A program made the translations under genes and the position numbers. From the NCBI GenBank assembly GCA_949318235.1, contig OX439137.1, positions 2,656,795 to 2,720,794 of the forward strand: a stretch of DNA of 64,000 bases, in the 5' to 3' direction. Under the pieces are notes generated by a model. That model saw only the letters and a program-made list of their open reading frames with translations. It ran no database searches and was not told the DNA's origin. This document shows positions 31,084 to 59,379 of the stretch, piece after piece (within the stretch, counting starts at the first letter, position 1; each line of letters opens with the position of its first letter). Origin of the DNA: Ecdyonurus torrentis. Lineage: Eukaryota > Arthropoda > Insecta > Ephemeroptera > Heptageniidae.

Positions 31084-31250
31084 AGCACACTTTTTAAACA
31101 ATGTTTTTTCCCCATTATGCAAGTAATCACTTGAAATCTTATATGATAAACTTAATAAGAACTTAAAAGTAACGCTGCTGATGTATATATTATAGAGTGA
31201 CCTGACGTATTAATAACTCCCGTATAGTAGATGTAAAAAATACGTTGAGA

Positions 31251-47616
<16,366 letters not shown>

Positions 47617-47658
47617 CTGTAAACATAACAAACATCAACAATAATTAGATTACCTGTA

Positions 47659-47763
47659 GTATATTTAGTTACCTTGTATCTCAAAATATAAAAAGAAATC
47701 TTCCAAACTTTATGATAAAAGTTAATAGTATAACAGCTACCTAGATAATGACATTTTCAGAAC
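47659..47763 (-). mobile_element. MITE family E fragment (copy 4)
   Basis: CTTGTATCTCAAAATATAAA, AATCTTCCAAACTTTATGAT and AACAGCTACCTA, matching the right end of the family. Fused to family C copy 11. Confidence 0.72.
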
Positions 47764-48021
47764 CCAGAATGTTAATATAGCCCCACGAGAGAGCGTGAAA
47801 ATACTGTAAAGTATGCAATTTGCGTGACTATTCATGTTTATGACGTCAGAAACATGCAAAAATTATTATGAAAATGTTGTGCGGGTTGCAAAAGTCGAAA
47901 TTTCGGATCACTGCTACGGGGCTACTGTTGGGTTTTGAGACAAACTAAAGTTATTTATGTAAATCCCATCAAGTGTTTTGTGATATAAATGCTTAAGTTT
48001 TCTTCTGGTCTATTCGTTTAA
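47764..48021 (+). mobile_element. MITE family C, copy 11 (left end lost)
   Basis: CCAGAATGTTAATATAGCCC to CTTCTGGTCTATTCGTTTAA; TTATGACGTCAGAAACATGC inside. Confidence 0.9.
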
Positions 48022-48119
48022 CAAACGAAAAATATCTGATTTTAAGAGTTTAAAGCTCAATATTTGTGTCTATAGTTTGCAGAACTAACTACAAGTTTTC
48101 ATTGTACTGTTTTGGTCAC

Positions 48120-48120
<1 letters not shown>

Positions 48121-48165
<45 letters not shown>

Positions 48166-48540
48166 TGCCATATTGTGTTATTGTGCTATACACCAATCCC
48201 AGTCCCAGTCAAGACATTGTCTTATCAACAGGTAAGAACTTTCCAATTAATGGAAAAGCACACACGGGCCGGCCACAGACTAAGTACACAGCCTGGCATT
48301 CGCCATGACAGCATAGAGAAACCGTGGAAACATCTAGGCAGGCTGGTCGGTGCAGTCACATCAATCATGCACCTCCCGAATACTGTGCGTCGTCATGGAA
48401 TGCATGTAAACATGCATCGTGCAACGTGTTGTGCTCTCACACTTCACGTACGCATCCAGCAGTGGCTCGAACCTATACTCGGTGAGGAGTACAGAGTTGC
48501 GAGTCAGCTGCCTTCACCACTTGGCCATACCAGCTCGATT
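48121..48540 (-). mobile_element. tRNA-derived SINE, copy 2 (full 5' head)
   Basis: The poly(T) at 48121-48162 is the tail seen from the plus strand. On the minus strand the head carries TGGCCAAGTGG (48527-48517, box A) and GGTTCGAGCC (48473-48464, box B) about 45 bases apart, as in a tRNA. The body (CATCACATC-like, ATTGGTGTATAGCAC) matches 36456-36796. Transcribed, if at all, by RNA polymerase III. The frames seen here are not proteins. Confidence 0.85.
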
Positions 48541-48544
48541 AAAC

Positions 48545-49130
48545 CTAAAGACTGTATTATAGTTTTTCTCTCACTGTTAAAGAATCAATAACATAACAAA
48601 GATGAAAGAGAAGCTGCTATATACTTGAGAAGAAAAAAAAGGTGATATTGTTAAGTGTCAGTTTTTAATCATAAACTGAACAAGGAAGAAGTCATTATAA
48701 AAAGTAAGAAAAATACAAGAAAAACATCGATGTTGTGAGAAAATTGAGGCTACTTTCAGAGACTTGGAAGTTAACATCGTATAAGGCTGCTTTGTGTTGA
48801 AAGAAACTTTGTAGTAAAAATGACAAAAAACATATTTACTAAAAACAACTAAGCAGCCTTAAAAAAGTTTGGAAAATTTATATAAACCCAGGGTGAATTC
48901 TCCTAACCACTAAGACAGTGGGCAATGGGCATGTGTACAGATAAATGTTTTAGTAAATATTTTATGTTGGTATTTCAAATAGCATAAACATCAATTATGA
49001 TGTGGAAACAATGTTTTGTAATGAATTCCAGCATAATTATCATTTAATATACGTAGCATAAAATTTGCTTTTTATTTATAAATATTGCTGACGGGCTACA
49101 ATTATTGTAATACGTATTTCTTTTTTGGCC
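48545..49130. other. No gene seen
   Basis: Unique AT-rich sequence; AAGGCTGCTTTGTGTT near 48783 and AAGCAGCCTTAAAAAAG near 48851 form a weak inverted pair. Confidence 0.45.
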
Positions 49131-49131
49131 A

Positions 49132-49243
<112 letters not shown>

Positions 49244-49353
49244 AGTATTCTTAAAAGAGAAGTTTATTTTGAAGCCCTGAAAACGACTTAAAAGAGAAGT
49301 TTATTTGAAGCCCCTGAAAACAACTTCTTTAAAACAATTTATATTTTTTAGTT

Positions 49354-49499
<146 letters not shown>

Positions 49500-49605
49500 C
49501 TACAGCCAGACTCAGGCATCACCTAATAGCAATTCTATCATTCAGTAGAATTAGAATTCAGTAGTACACACAATAACAATGCTATTTTCCCATAAGAGAA
49601 TGCTT

Positions 49606-49848
49606 ATAGGTGGCATACAAAAAGAACTCATTTTGTAAGTTTAAAAACACTGCAATATTTTTGAGAGCATTGATGCAGTAAAAAGGTTGAATTAAGTATG
49701 TAAGAAAAATAAAAATAACTAAAAATTTGTACAGATTTCTCAAAGAAATTGCCTCAAATGAAGTTTGTCCTATGCTCAGCAATGTTATTTACTGCTCCAG
49801 TATGGCCTCCAAGTGCATTTAATATGATGTTTTGTGGATATACCCTAC
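49606..49848 (-). mobile_element. MITE family A, copy 16 (left end lost)
   Basis: ATAGGTGGCATACAAAAAGA to CCAAGTGCATTTAATATGAT, ending TATACCCTA. The CRE-like site is mutated to ATGATGTT. Confidence 0.82.
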
Positions 49849-49849
49849 A

Positions 49850-50355
49850 GTGGCTTTGTTAAATTGCTATCTTCAGATTGATGGGATATATTCGATATAT
49901 CGAATCTGCACATAACATCGATTACTTTCTTCAACTAAAGTATACAGGTCAATCGGGATAAAACAATTATGTTAGTTTTTGTACTTGTATTGTTTAGTTG
50001 TCCCTGGAGAAATATGATGCACTTTTACAAAAGCCTATCTGTCATTTCTCTTAAACATTATATGTCTTATTAATTACTTAGGTGGTACGTGGATTTGTTC
50101 TTTGCTTTGTAAAGCTAGACAATTATTTCTTACGTAAGTTTTTAACACTGTGGAGAAAAAAGGGCTAAAGTAATCTTAAGATTAAATCATGATTAATGCA
50201 GTCACTGAATTGTTATAGTACAGGTAAATCTTATAATAATGATAACTACAGGTGAAGTAACTGTCCAGGTAGTGAAGCGAAACGTTCATTCGAATATCAC
50301 TTCCATTAATTATCAACGAATAAATAGGTATGTTTTTGTATTGTAGCAGTTGTTA
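49850..50355. other. No gene seen
   Basis: Unique sequence containing an ATTCGATATATCGAAT palindrome near 49888; no exon found. Confidence 0.4.
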
Positions 50356-50358
50356 TGC

Positions 50359-50652
50359 TATAGGGTGTATCCGCATGACATCATATTTAATACGCTTGGA
50401 GGCCATATTAGAGTAGTGATTAAAATTGCTCATTATAGGACAAACTTCGTTTAAGGTAATTTTCTTTAGGAAATGGGTTAATTTTTTGTTATTGTTATAT
50501 TTCTCACATATTTGAAATTCAAGATATTAACAACATCAATGCTCTCAAAAATATTGCTTAGTATTTTTAAACTGACAAAATGAGTTATTTTTCTATACCG
50601 GACCATGTATTAAGTACTCCAGCATGGTGTCGACTTTAACATAAAAGCTTTT
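50359..50652 (+). mobile_element. MITE family A, copy 17
   Basis: TATAGGGTGTATCCGCATGA start; CATGGTGTCGACTTTAACAT right; terminal bases lost. Followed within a few bases by copy 18. Confidence 0.88.
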
Positions 50653-50657
50653 CATCC

Positions 50658-50961
50658 AATAGGGTAGTTGCATTCATATAACGCCATATATGTGCATTAA
50701 ATAACATGGTCCGGTATAGAAAAATGTGCAAATTTTGTCAGTTTGAAAATGCTTAACAATATTTTTATTTTAAAGAGAATGAAAGGTTGAATGAGGTTTT
50801 TAAGTATGCGAGAAAAATAAGAATTGAAACAATAATATTAACTAATTTTCCACAAAAAAATAGTCAAAAACGACGTTTGCCCTATGCTGAGCAATGTTAT
50901 TTATTGCTAAAGTATGGCGTTGAAGCGCATTCAGTATGACGTCATGCGCTTACACCCTATA
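50658..50961 (-). mobile_element. MITE family A, copy 18 (head-to-head with copy 17)
   Basis: AATAGGGTAGTTGCATTCAT start; TATGACGTCATGCGCTTACA then CCCTATA end. Confidence 0.9.
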
Positions 50962-51111
50962 CTGATATTTAAAATTGAGATGAAATCTTTGTAAATATTC
51001 CGGAACAATGCTGACAAATTTTCGGTTTTTTTATTAATTTTATTTGCACTCTTGTTATCATTTACATTTACTTTATGGACTATAGTTTTTAAGAGCTAAA
51101 AATGTAAATGT

Positions 51112-51445
51112 TTAAAAGCATAGACCACATAAAACAACATGTGCTTTTTAATGAATAAACACGAAATGGGATCTTCAAAACTGATGACAATTTTTACCAG
51201 AATGTTAATGTAGTCCCACGAGAGAGCGTAAAAATACTGTATAAAGTATGCAATTTGAGTGACTATTCATGTTTATGACGTCAGAAACATGCAAAAATGT
51301 TGTGCGGGTTGCATAAATCAATTTTTCTGATCACTGCTACGGGGCTAATGTTGGGTTTTTAGACAAACTAAAGTTATTTATGTAAATTCCATCAAGTGTT
51401 TTGTGATATAAATGCTTATGTTTTTCTCTGGTCTATTCCTTCAAA
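51112..51445 (+). mobile_element. MITE family C, copy 12 (complete)
   Basis: TTAAAAGCATAGACCACATA start, CTGGTCTATTCCTTCAA end; TTATGACGTCAGAAACATGC in the core. Confidence 0.92.
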
Positions 51446-51449
51446 CATC

Positions 51450-52010
51450 GTAGCAAAAAAAAAAAAAAAAAAAATCAGGTCACTGATGCATTTACATTAC
51501 AGCAGGTATATGATGACGTAATAGAGCCTAGAAATGACGTAGACTTTATAATATAGTATAAATTTTTTTCCTAGTATTTTCCCATATATCCCTTCAAAAA
51601 TGATTTTTTTATAACTTTAATACACATTTCTAAAAAAATAATAATAATAATAATAATAATAATAAAGAAAATAAAAAGCTGTGCGTACTGTATAATATTT
51701 TTTTAAATGCTTTTCAACATTTTCACTTCTAAATATATGATGTAAAATTTGAATTTACAAAAGTGAAATTGTATTATAAAATAGTATCTGGAGCTGCTGT
51801 TGATTTAATATTCACTCTGTCTTTGCTTCAATTTATTTTCAATCATATACTTCATAAAGTCATGTAAAGGTACATATTATATAAGAAAAAAAAATTTGAT
51901 GTAGTTTTAAAAATGGAAATTTTCAGTCTTATTTTCAGATGTGAATTTTTAATAATTTATCCGTACTTTTTTTTTATATGACTATAAACTGAGAATTTTT
52001 TTTTTAATTA
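51450..52010. other. AT-rich interval, no gene seen
   Basis: Contains an A run near 51454 and (AAT)n at 51638-51664. Confidence 0.5.
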
Positions 52011-52013
52011 TTT

Positions 52014-52325
52014 AATAGGTTGTTTGCGCATGACGTCATATTTAATGCGCTTGGAAGCCATACTGGAGTAGTGAATAAAATTGCTCAGCATAGTTACTTA
52101 GTTTTTGGCAATTTTCTTTGGAAAATCAGTTAATTTTTTGTTATTGTTATTTTTCCCATGTATACTTGAGATAGATACTAATTCAAACTATTTACAACAT
52201 CAATGCTGTCAAAAAATATTGCATAATGGTTTTAAACTGGCAAAACGAGTTATTTTCCTATGCCACCCATGTTTTTGAGTTATCCAACATGGCGTCGACT
52301 TTAACGTGAATGCATACACCCTATA
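52014..52325 (+). mobile_element. MITE family A, copy 19
   Basis: AATAGGTTGTTTGCGCATGA start, GGCGTCGACTTTAACGTGAA, GCATACACCCTATA end. Confidence 0.92.
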
Positions 52326-52329
52326 AAGT

Positions 52330-53370
52330 GGTCGATCGTAAACACTCCTCTAAATTAATTGAATTAATTAAATAATTAATTGAAAGAAGTCCATTTATAT
52401 AACTGCTAAAATTTATGACAATTTTCCAGCACTATTAAGAAATGTAAATATAAGGATAATTTTTTCACAAATTCACTTAAAAAGATTTCGCTTTACAAAG
52501 AATACTTTAGAATTCTTTATTGATATACTCTGACCAACGAACTAAAGTGCAGCTACAAAAAGTTAGTTTCAACATGCAGCCATGGTTGCAAAACAAAGAG
52601 AGGCAACACATCTTCATCTTTTTTTTCTTGGTTTGCAAAATTTGTATTTCACGATAAAATTTAAGAATTACACGTTTTTAACTTTTAATCATAATAATAA
52701 CTTTCTGCAAGAATTTAGTCTTTAATTTTCATATTTTTCTAATTATTATAACTACATCTTTATCTAATTTTTATACATTGATGGCTAGTGACACCGCGCC
52801 AAACTATACTTTTTGAATGTGACAGCTAGGTATCAAAGTTAACTTATTGTTAAAAACCATGGCTCGCAAGCTACCTGCTTGAGTGAGATGATATACACCT
52901 AATTTTATTTTGTCTAGCCTCCTCTAGTCTATTCCTTTTTCAAGGTATTGTCAATCAAAATGACAGATATTTTAGTTTGTTGGTCAATAACAAGTATAAA
53001 ATAGAAAACATCGATGTATTGTTTAGTATTTTTTTATGTATTGATTGTTGCACCCTTCCCTTAATTAGTAATTAATAAGATATTGTAATGAAATAATAAT
53101 TATTAAATTAAAATTTATAAAGTTACATTTTTATTGCAGTAAATTACTTTAAAATAGCTTTTTCTTTCCTTTCTTCGTGAAAGATGCATTTAAATATTCA
53201 ATTACTTTTATTGCTGTAAGAAATCACATCAGTGACATGCAGAAGTAATATAAATGGGAATAAAATATTTTATTGCGTTAAGTTAAAGAGAGTAAGTAAA
53301 TTGATTTAAAATGTAATTTTGTATAAATATGTAAATGGTAATTTGTTCAGAAAATGGAAAAAAAGTCACA
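52330..53370. other. No gene seen
   Basis: Unique AT-rich sequence; no open frame with both splice signals and no repeat family recognised. Confidence 0.45.
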
Positions 53371-53371
53371 T

Positions 53372-53714
53372 TTAAAGGAATAGACCAGAGAAAAACACAA
53401 GCATTTAAATCACAAAACACTTAATGGGATTTACATAAATAACTTGAATTTGTCTCAAAACCCAACAATAGCCTCGCGGTAGTGATCAGAAATTTCAATT
53501 TATGCAACCCGCACAACATTTTCATACTAATTTTTGCATGTTTCTGACGTCATAAACATAAATAGTCACTTAAATTGCATACTTTACAGTATTTTCACGC
53601 TATCTCGTGGGGCTACATTAATATTCTGGTAGAAATTGTCATCAGTTTTGAAGATCTTATTTCGTGTTTATTCACTGTAAAGCACATGTTGTTTTGTGTG
53701 GTCTTTGGCTTTAA
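53372..53714 (-). mobile_element. MITE family C, copy 13 (complete)
   Basis: TTAAAGGAATAGACCAGAG start and GGTCTTTGGCTTTAA end; TCTGACGTCATAAACAT and CACGCTATCTCGTGGGGCTA inside. Confidence 0.92.
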
Positions 53715-54081
53715 GTTTAAAACAACTCCAAATATGAAAACAATTGATTGGAAAAAGTGGTGAATCTTTAAAACATTCGCTAGTCTTGAATTTTTTTTAA
53801 ATTTGTCGTAGCGAGTAGATTTTTTTTTTTTTTTTGTTTTTGTTTTTTTAAGCTCAGCATGTTTTTTTATTTCAAAGATATTAGATGTATAACCTTGAAC
53901 CTACAAGCTCTTAAGTATAAGATATAGGTAACGCAAAGAGCATAATATAAAAGTTAAAACTATAAAATAATAATCATAATTTATAACTATTTCTCACTTA
54001 AAAACTGTGACATAAGTTTTATAACTTTAGATTACGTTTATATATAGCTCAAATTTTATTGTCTCTTTCGCAATCCAACTA

Positions 54082-54084
<3 letters not shown>

Positions 54085-54160
<76 letters not shown>

Positions 54161-54162
54161 TA

Positions 54163-54251
<89 letters not shown>
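54085..54251. repeat. Long (AT)n microsatellite
   Basis: About 165 bp of AT broken by AATTATATATATATTAT near 54157. Confidence 0.96.
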
Positions 54252-54255
<4 letters not shown>

Positions 54256-54689
54256 CTAGACTTTTGAAATATATAAGTATTAATTTTAATCCTTCAGACT
54301 TATATATATTTTTATAGTATAAACTGGATTACAAGAGGCTACTGTTTTGATTTATGTTTTAATTTTGTTGACAGGTGTTTGGAAATCAGTTTTTATGGCT
54401 TCTAAAGGTGAGATTATATATAATGTCTTTTTTCATTTGTATACTATTTCGTCTTTAAAGATATGGTTACACTTTAACGAAGGAGGTGACCGACTTGGAG
54501 CGGAAGTAGTCAAACGAGCAACTTTATTTTTACTGTAATTATTTCTATGTTATTTATACCCAGCAAAACAAATACTTTAATGTTGTAATGAAATCGAGTT
54601 AATTTGTTTTATTATTATTATTATTAATTTGTTCTGATAATAATATTTATAATTTAATTTTCAAATAATTTTGCATATTTTAACTATGT

Positions 54690-55245
54690 TAAGTTGTATA
54701 ATTTTGTGTAATTTGTGTGTATTATTGACTATCATTTCTAATTGTATCAATTATTACAATAGCTTAAAGCCCTTGCCAACTTACTTTTTTATCATTTAGA
54801 ATACTAGATTGATAATTAACATACCTTATTATCCATGAATCAGACACCAACACGTTGATTTTGTATTTATTTTTATTTACTTTCATTTTAACGGTTATTT
54901 CAGGCATTTGACGTCACAATTAAGAAACAATTAAGGGTAAAGAACTTGAGGTAGGGGCTTAAATTGATCACGTGACCAGAGCGGTGACTGTGATTGGCGG
55001 TGGTACATTATGACGTCAGATACGTGAAATAAACGTCAAATTGAAAATAAATGAAAATAAATACAAAATCAATGTGTTGCTGTCTAATTCATGGATAATT
55101 TAAGGTATTGTAATTATCAATCTAGTATTCTAAATGATAAAAAAAGTTAGGTGATAAGGGTTTTAAACCGATATATTTGTATATTATGACTGTAGAATGA
55201 AATAAATGCATCAATATATTTGAATTTTGAATTCTGAACGATTTT
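54690..55245 (+). mobile_element. Non-LTR or SINE tail, copy 3, split by MITE family G
   Basis: Left GTATTATTGACTATCATTTC; right GACTGTAGAATGAAATAAAT and TATTTGAATTTTGAATTC. The parts resemble 55690-55855 once 54764-55166 is removed. Confidence 0.6.
54764..55166. mobile_element. MITE family G, copy 2 (TTAA-flanked, nested)
   Basis: TTAAAGCCCTTGCCAACTTA start, TAAGGGTTTTAA end; GCATTTGACGTCACAATTAA and CATTATGACGTCAGATACGT in the centre. Confidence 0.88.
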
Positions 55246-55689
55246 CTTGTTACAGTATATCAGCTTTGAACTTATTTTAGTAACTGTAAAGTTTTAGCAT
55301 GAGATCTTGCGGTTGATATTTTATACAAAGTGTTGGGTGAACAACACTAGATTTTAACCAGAAGTTTTGTGAACGTGACCAAGTAGCCACTTTTAGTTAC
55401 ATTTAACTGTGTCTCAGTTTTCTCTGTTCTCTCTTTGTGTCGTATTATACTGGAATTAACATTTTCTTAAAAATATCAACAATTTTGAAACGTAACAAAT
55501 AGATAGTACAATAATACGTCATGTTTTTGCAAAGTTTATTGATTCCTTCAAGAAAGGTATAGCTCAATGCAGCAATATGTATAACATCATAATTTATGCT
55601 ATATTGTATAACAATTATACTGCTTACAATAGTTGTAATGTTCAGCTTAATGAGAAAGATTTAAAGAAAAAGGAGTAATTTTATTTCAT

Positions 55690-55855
55690 ATTTTATTATT
55701 AGAATATTATTGTGTAATTATTGTATTGTATTGACTATCATTTATAATTGTGAATTTTTATTTACAATAACCTAAGCGGATATGCATTGTTGTGTATTGT
55801 GATTGTAGGATGAAAGAAATGAATAAATATATTTTGAATTTGAATTTTGTTGAAA
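55690..55855 (+). mobile_element. Non-LTR or SINE tail, copy 4
   Basis: GTATTGACTATCATTTATAA, TTTACAATAACCTAAGCGGA, AAAGAAATGAATAAATATAT then TTTGAATTTGAATTTTG. Confidence 0.65.
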
Positions 55856-55859
55856 AGAA

Positions 55860-56090
55860 GGGGTTGTCCTGAATAGATACGTATGAATGTCTAATTTTTT
55901 AGTTAATTACGTATTTTTTTTAATTAAAAGTCGCAAAATGAGGTCACAGGCTACAATTTTTTACTATGCTTACTTGTTGCAGCCTGTGACGTCATTTGTG
56001 AATTTTAAAAATTAATTAAAAATACTAAAAATTATAAATTCACACATGTCAGTACAATGTTCTCTTTTAGAATATCAAATAAAGTACCCG
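55860..56090. mobile_element. MITE family S, copy 3
   Basis: GGGGTTGTCCTGAATAGATA start and TTCTCTTTTAGAATATCAAA end; AGGTCACAGGCTAC and GCAGCCTGTGACGTCATTTG mirror in the middle. Confidence 0.7.
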
Positions 56091-56094
56091 ATTT

Positions 56095-57090
56095 TTTTTG
56101 TTGTATACTTATTCATTGCTTTATTCTAAATATCTCTATGTTATTCCAACATTGCAACAATTGCGCTCTACAAATAGAGTATATTATAGTAATTAAAAAG
56201 TTATTTTCAAGCTAAATATTAAAATGGATTAAACTATTTACGTTTCTATATAAATTATTTATAATCCATTTCCTAATAATACGTATATCTACTGTACGTA
56301 TATAAAAATACTAGACAAAATCATTGATTTATAATCTAAAAAGTGATTTTTAACGTTTAAATTTCTTTTAGTTAATTGCATTATTGTTAATAATATAAAT
56401 CTAGGATATTTAAATTTTCTTGTTGTATAATTATATTCAAAATAAGCAAAAAAAAAAAAAAAAAAATGTATATTTCTTTGATAATTTATTGAAAAAAATT
56501 GTATATTAAAATTGAAAATTCTAGCAATGTATAAGTTCACATTGGTCTATGACTTTATGTAAAGTTTACTTGTAATGTTGTGGTCAAGGTTTTGTAAAAC
56601 AAGGCTTTCAAGCCCTCACAACGCCTTAATAAAGTTACTTATTATAGTAATTATTGAATTATAAGATACAAGATTTTATGATATTCTATGTGTATATAGA
56701 GTAGAACAAGTTCAATATACACAGCAGGCATAAAACAAACATTCAACAACAACAATAATGTATTTATAGTGATAAAGACAACAGGTGTTCAATGCATACA
56801 TTAGTTAATTAATTGTCTTTTGCATTATTTAATAGCAAATAGTCTGATACGCTATAAATTATTCATTCGTATAATCAGAATTTTTACTATCTACCCATTA
56901 TTCATAATTTGTTACTAATAATTACATAAAGAATAATTAACGTAATTTATACTGTATTTATATCATTATAGTATAAATAATGCTGAATTAGAAAATGAGA
57001 AATAGTTATGATAAAAATAAGCAACATAATGTTTATGCTACACACAAACAAATTAATACTAAAAATGTAATAGGTAGACATATAAGCTAG
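56095..57090. other. AT-rich interval, no gene seen
   Basis: No exon recognised; only short frames. Confidence 0.45.
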
Positions 57091-57091
57091 A

Positions 57092-57237
57092 ACACAGGTA
57101 TTATTATACTACAATACTACCTAATACAGGTACAATATGCTACAATAAAGTTGTGACTCACTTAGATTAAGTGGTATTGTAGTATATATCTACCTGGTCC
57201 ACATTCAAGTGTACCTATTGCAAAATACAGGTTTATG
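57092..57237 (+). mobile_element. AT-rich MITE family Y, copy 2
   Basis: AGTTGTGACTCACTTAGATT and AAGTGGTATTGTAGT match 32802-32936 inverted. A Tc1-like MITE follows at its right end. Confidence 0.6.
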
Positions 57238-57361
57238 TACAGCTCTGGCCAAAAGTTTGAGAACGATTTGCATAGGCAACCCGCAATCACACTATATTAT
57301 CTTTATGGGTAAACGCTGCGGCCGCCGGTGCCCCGTTCTTAAACTTTTGGCTAGAGCTGTA
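57238..57361. mobile_element. Tc1-like MITE, copy 2
   Basis: ACAGCTCTGGCCAAAAGTTT and AAACTTTTGGCTAGAGCTGT, inverted and TA-flanked; CCGCGGCC-like GC core. Confidence 0.85.
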
Positions 57362-57410
57362 CCTGCCATAGGTATATAGTATTTTTTTTTCGTGTATTAA
57401 TCCAGTATAA

Positions 57411-57470
57411 TAATAATAATAATAATAATAAATGGTTTTTATTACGAGGCCAAAATAGTATAAATTATGC
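57411..57470 (-). mobile_element. Non-LTR tail with (AAT)n, second copy
   Basis: AATAATAATAAATGGTTTTT then ATTACGAGGCCAAAATAG, the inverse of 31605-31662. Confidence 0.5.
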
Positions 57471-57557
57471 TCTATGAAACCAATTGTTCTAAAAACGATC
57501 TAGCATAATTATTACGTATTTATTTTTATTCTTGATAGAAGTGAAAAAACAAAACAA

Positions 57558-57568
57558 CAACAACAACA

Positions 57569-57643
<75 letters not shown>
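57558..57643 (+). repeat. (AAC)n microsatellite
   Basis: About 27 AAC units. Confidence 0.96.
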
Positions 57644-57756
57644 GAAACGTACATAATAACACATTTTCTCAAACTTCATTATAATGTTTGTACATCGTTT
57701 AATAGAGCTCTTGTGATTGTTTGATTCATTTTTTATTTTGTATTCTTGTTGTTGTT

Positions 57757-57905
57757 ATTTGTTCGTATTAACATTACTTTTTTTATTATTATTATTATTT
57801 TTATTATTATTATTGAGTTATATTTGACAAGACCAATGCTTGTTGTAACTTTGATTGTTACTATGAACTGCCAGGGTCAATAAAGATTCTGATTCTTATT
57901 CTTAA
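57757..57905 (+). mobile_element. Non-LTR retrotransposon 3' tail (AATAAAGATTCTGATTCTTA)
   Basis: GAACTGCCAGGGTCAATAAA followed by GATTCTGATTCTTATTCTTA. From general knowledge such GATTCT-type repeats close many 5'-truncated non-LTR insertions. Confidence 0.55.
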
Positions 57906-57922
57906 AAATAAAAAATAATAAA

Positions 57923-58051
57923 ATTGAAATTTTCTGATCACTGCTACGGAGCTACTGTTGGGTTTTGAGACGAACTAAAGTTGTTTATGTAAGTCCCATC
58001 AAGTGTTTTGTGATATAAATACAAATGTTATTATCTGGTCTATTCCTTTAA
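57923..58051 (+). mobile_element. MITE family C fragment (copy 14, right end)
   Basis: ATTGAAATTTTCTGATCACT to TCTGGTCTATTCCTTTAA. Confidence 0.88.
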
Positions 58052-58054
58052 AGT

Positions 58055-58395
58055 TCAAAGATATACACAATTTGTTACAACAAAAACACTTACACCATGT
58101 TTAATATTTTATGTTCTGCTATAAAACACGGAAATTACTTAATATTTAAGTATCACTCTAATTAATTTAAATTTGTATTATAACATTATGTATTACATTA
58201 ATTATATATGCATGTTTTAACTATAAATAAAGTTAAAACATGAGGAGATGTAAAATAATTCATTAGTCTTATAGCAATATTGTTAATTAATATTTTATTA
58301 TTATGCCAATTAAATAATTAGTATGCATATGTTTACTGAATTTTATAATGTATTTTATGTTACATCTTATTTTAGCCTATTCAGTCCCAGACACT
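58055..58395. other. AT-rich interval, no gene seen
   Basis: Nothing recognised. Confidence 0.5.
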
Positions 58396-58396
58396 T

Positions 58397-58736
58397 TTAA
58401 GGCGGGAAATCAGCTACTGCGGGATTTGACTAAAAAGTTGTAAAGACAGAAAAATCTGAAATTTTGTACAGTGATACATTAGGATTAGGTATTTTCAAAA
58501 ATGTAAAAATTTTGGGGGGTCACCATGCTAGATTTTGAATTATGATTTTTTGAAGTTTTAGTCCCATAAGAGCCCATGTTAATTTCAATAATTATATTTC
58601 TCTCTTATCTGATGGTCACGGGTTCTGAAAATTTTATTATAGGTAGCTGTTACTATTAACTTTCAAATGGCATCATAAAATTTGGAAGTTTTCCTTTTAG
58701 ATTTTAAGATACAAGCCATCTATATACAACCCTTAA
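58397..58736 (+). mobile_element. MITE family E, copy 5 (reference copy, TTAA-flanked)
   Basis: TTAAGGCGGGAAATCAGCTA start and ATACAACCCTTAA end. Confidence 0.9.
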
Positions 58737-58812
58737 ACAATATTTCACTGTTGTAAATTTTAAACACGTTTTTGTGCGGCTCTGAGAATGACAAAAATAT
58801 GCCTCTTTTGTC

Positions 58813-58857
<45 letters not shown>

Positions 58858-59051
58858 TTTCACGGACCCCCTACCCTGCTCAAAATAGCTCTAAAAAACG
58901 CGAAATTTTAGTGGCTTTTTTCTGGCACTATTTTCATCTCTATTTTTTCGATTGTTTCGATTGTTTAAAGATTTTTTTGTCAAGTTTTTTAATGTACAAC
59001 TCATTGTATATTGGGACTCAAGAGGATATATAATTTTACAATGAGTAATTT

Positions 59052-59305
59052 TATAAAGAGTTTGAACAAAAAACTTGCCTAATAATATCCTAACAAACCT
59101 AAATATCAATGATGATTTGGCCTGAGTAATTGATTTTTAACTTATTTTCCAGATGCAGTTCACTTGTATCGCGCGCGTGGACCAGTGAGCTGTGACGTCA
59201 TAAACCCGCATCTGACAATTCTTGAATGGAAAATAAATTAAAAATCATAAATTTAATAACTCCAGCTAAATCAACGTTGATAGTTATAGTTATTTTTCAC
59301 AAAAA
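59052..59305. mobile_element. MITE family H, copy 3 (ends degraded)
   Basis: AATATCCTAACAAACCTAAA, GAGCTGTGACGTCATAAACC and GCTAAATCAACGTTGATAG. Confidence 0.75.
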
Positions 59306-59379
59306 GATTTTCAAGGATTTTTTTAAAACTAAAATCAAATTCATTATTATTTAATTATTATTTCCACATACGTTAAACA

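Noticed and set aside
48464..48540. Functional tRNA gene
   Set aside because: Box A and box B are present, but I could not fold a proper acceptor stem and the unit continues into a SINE body with a tail.
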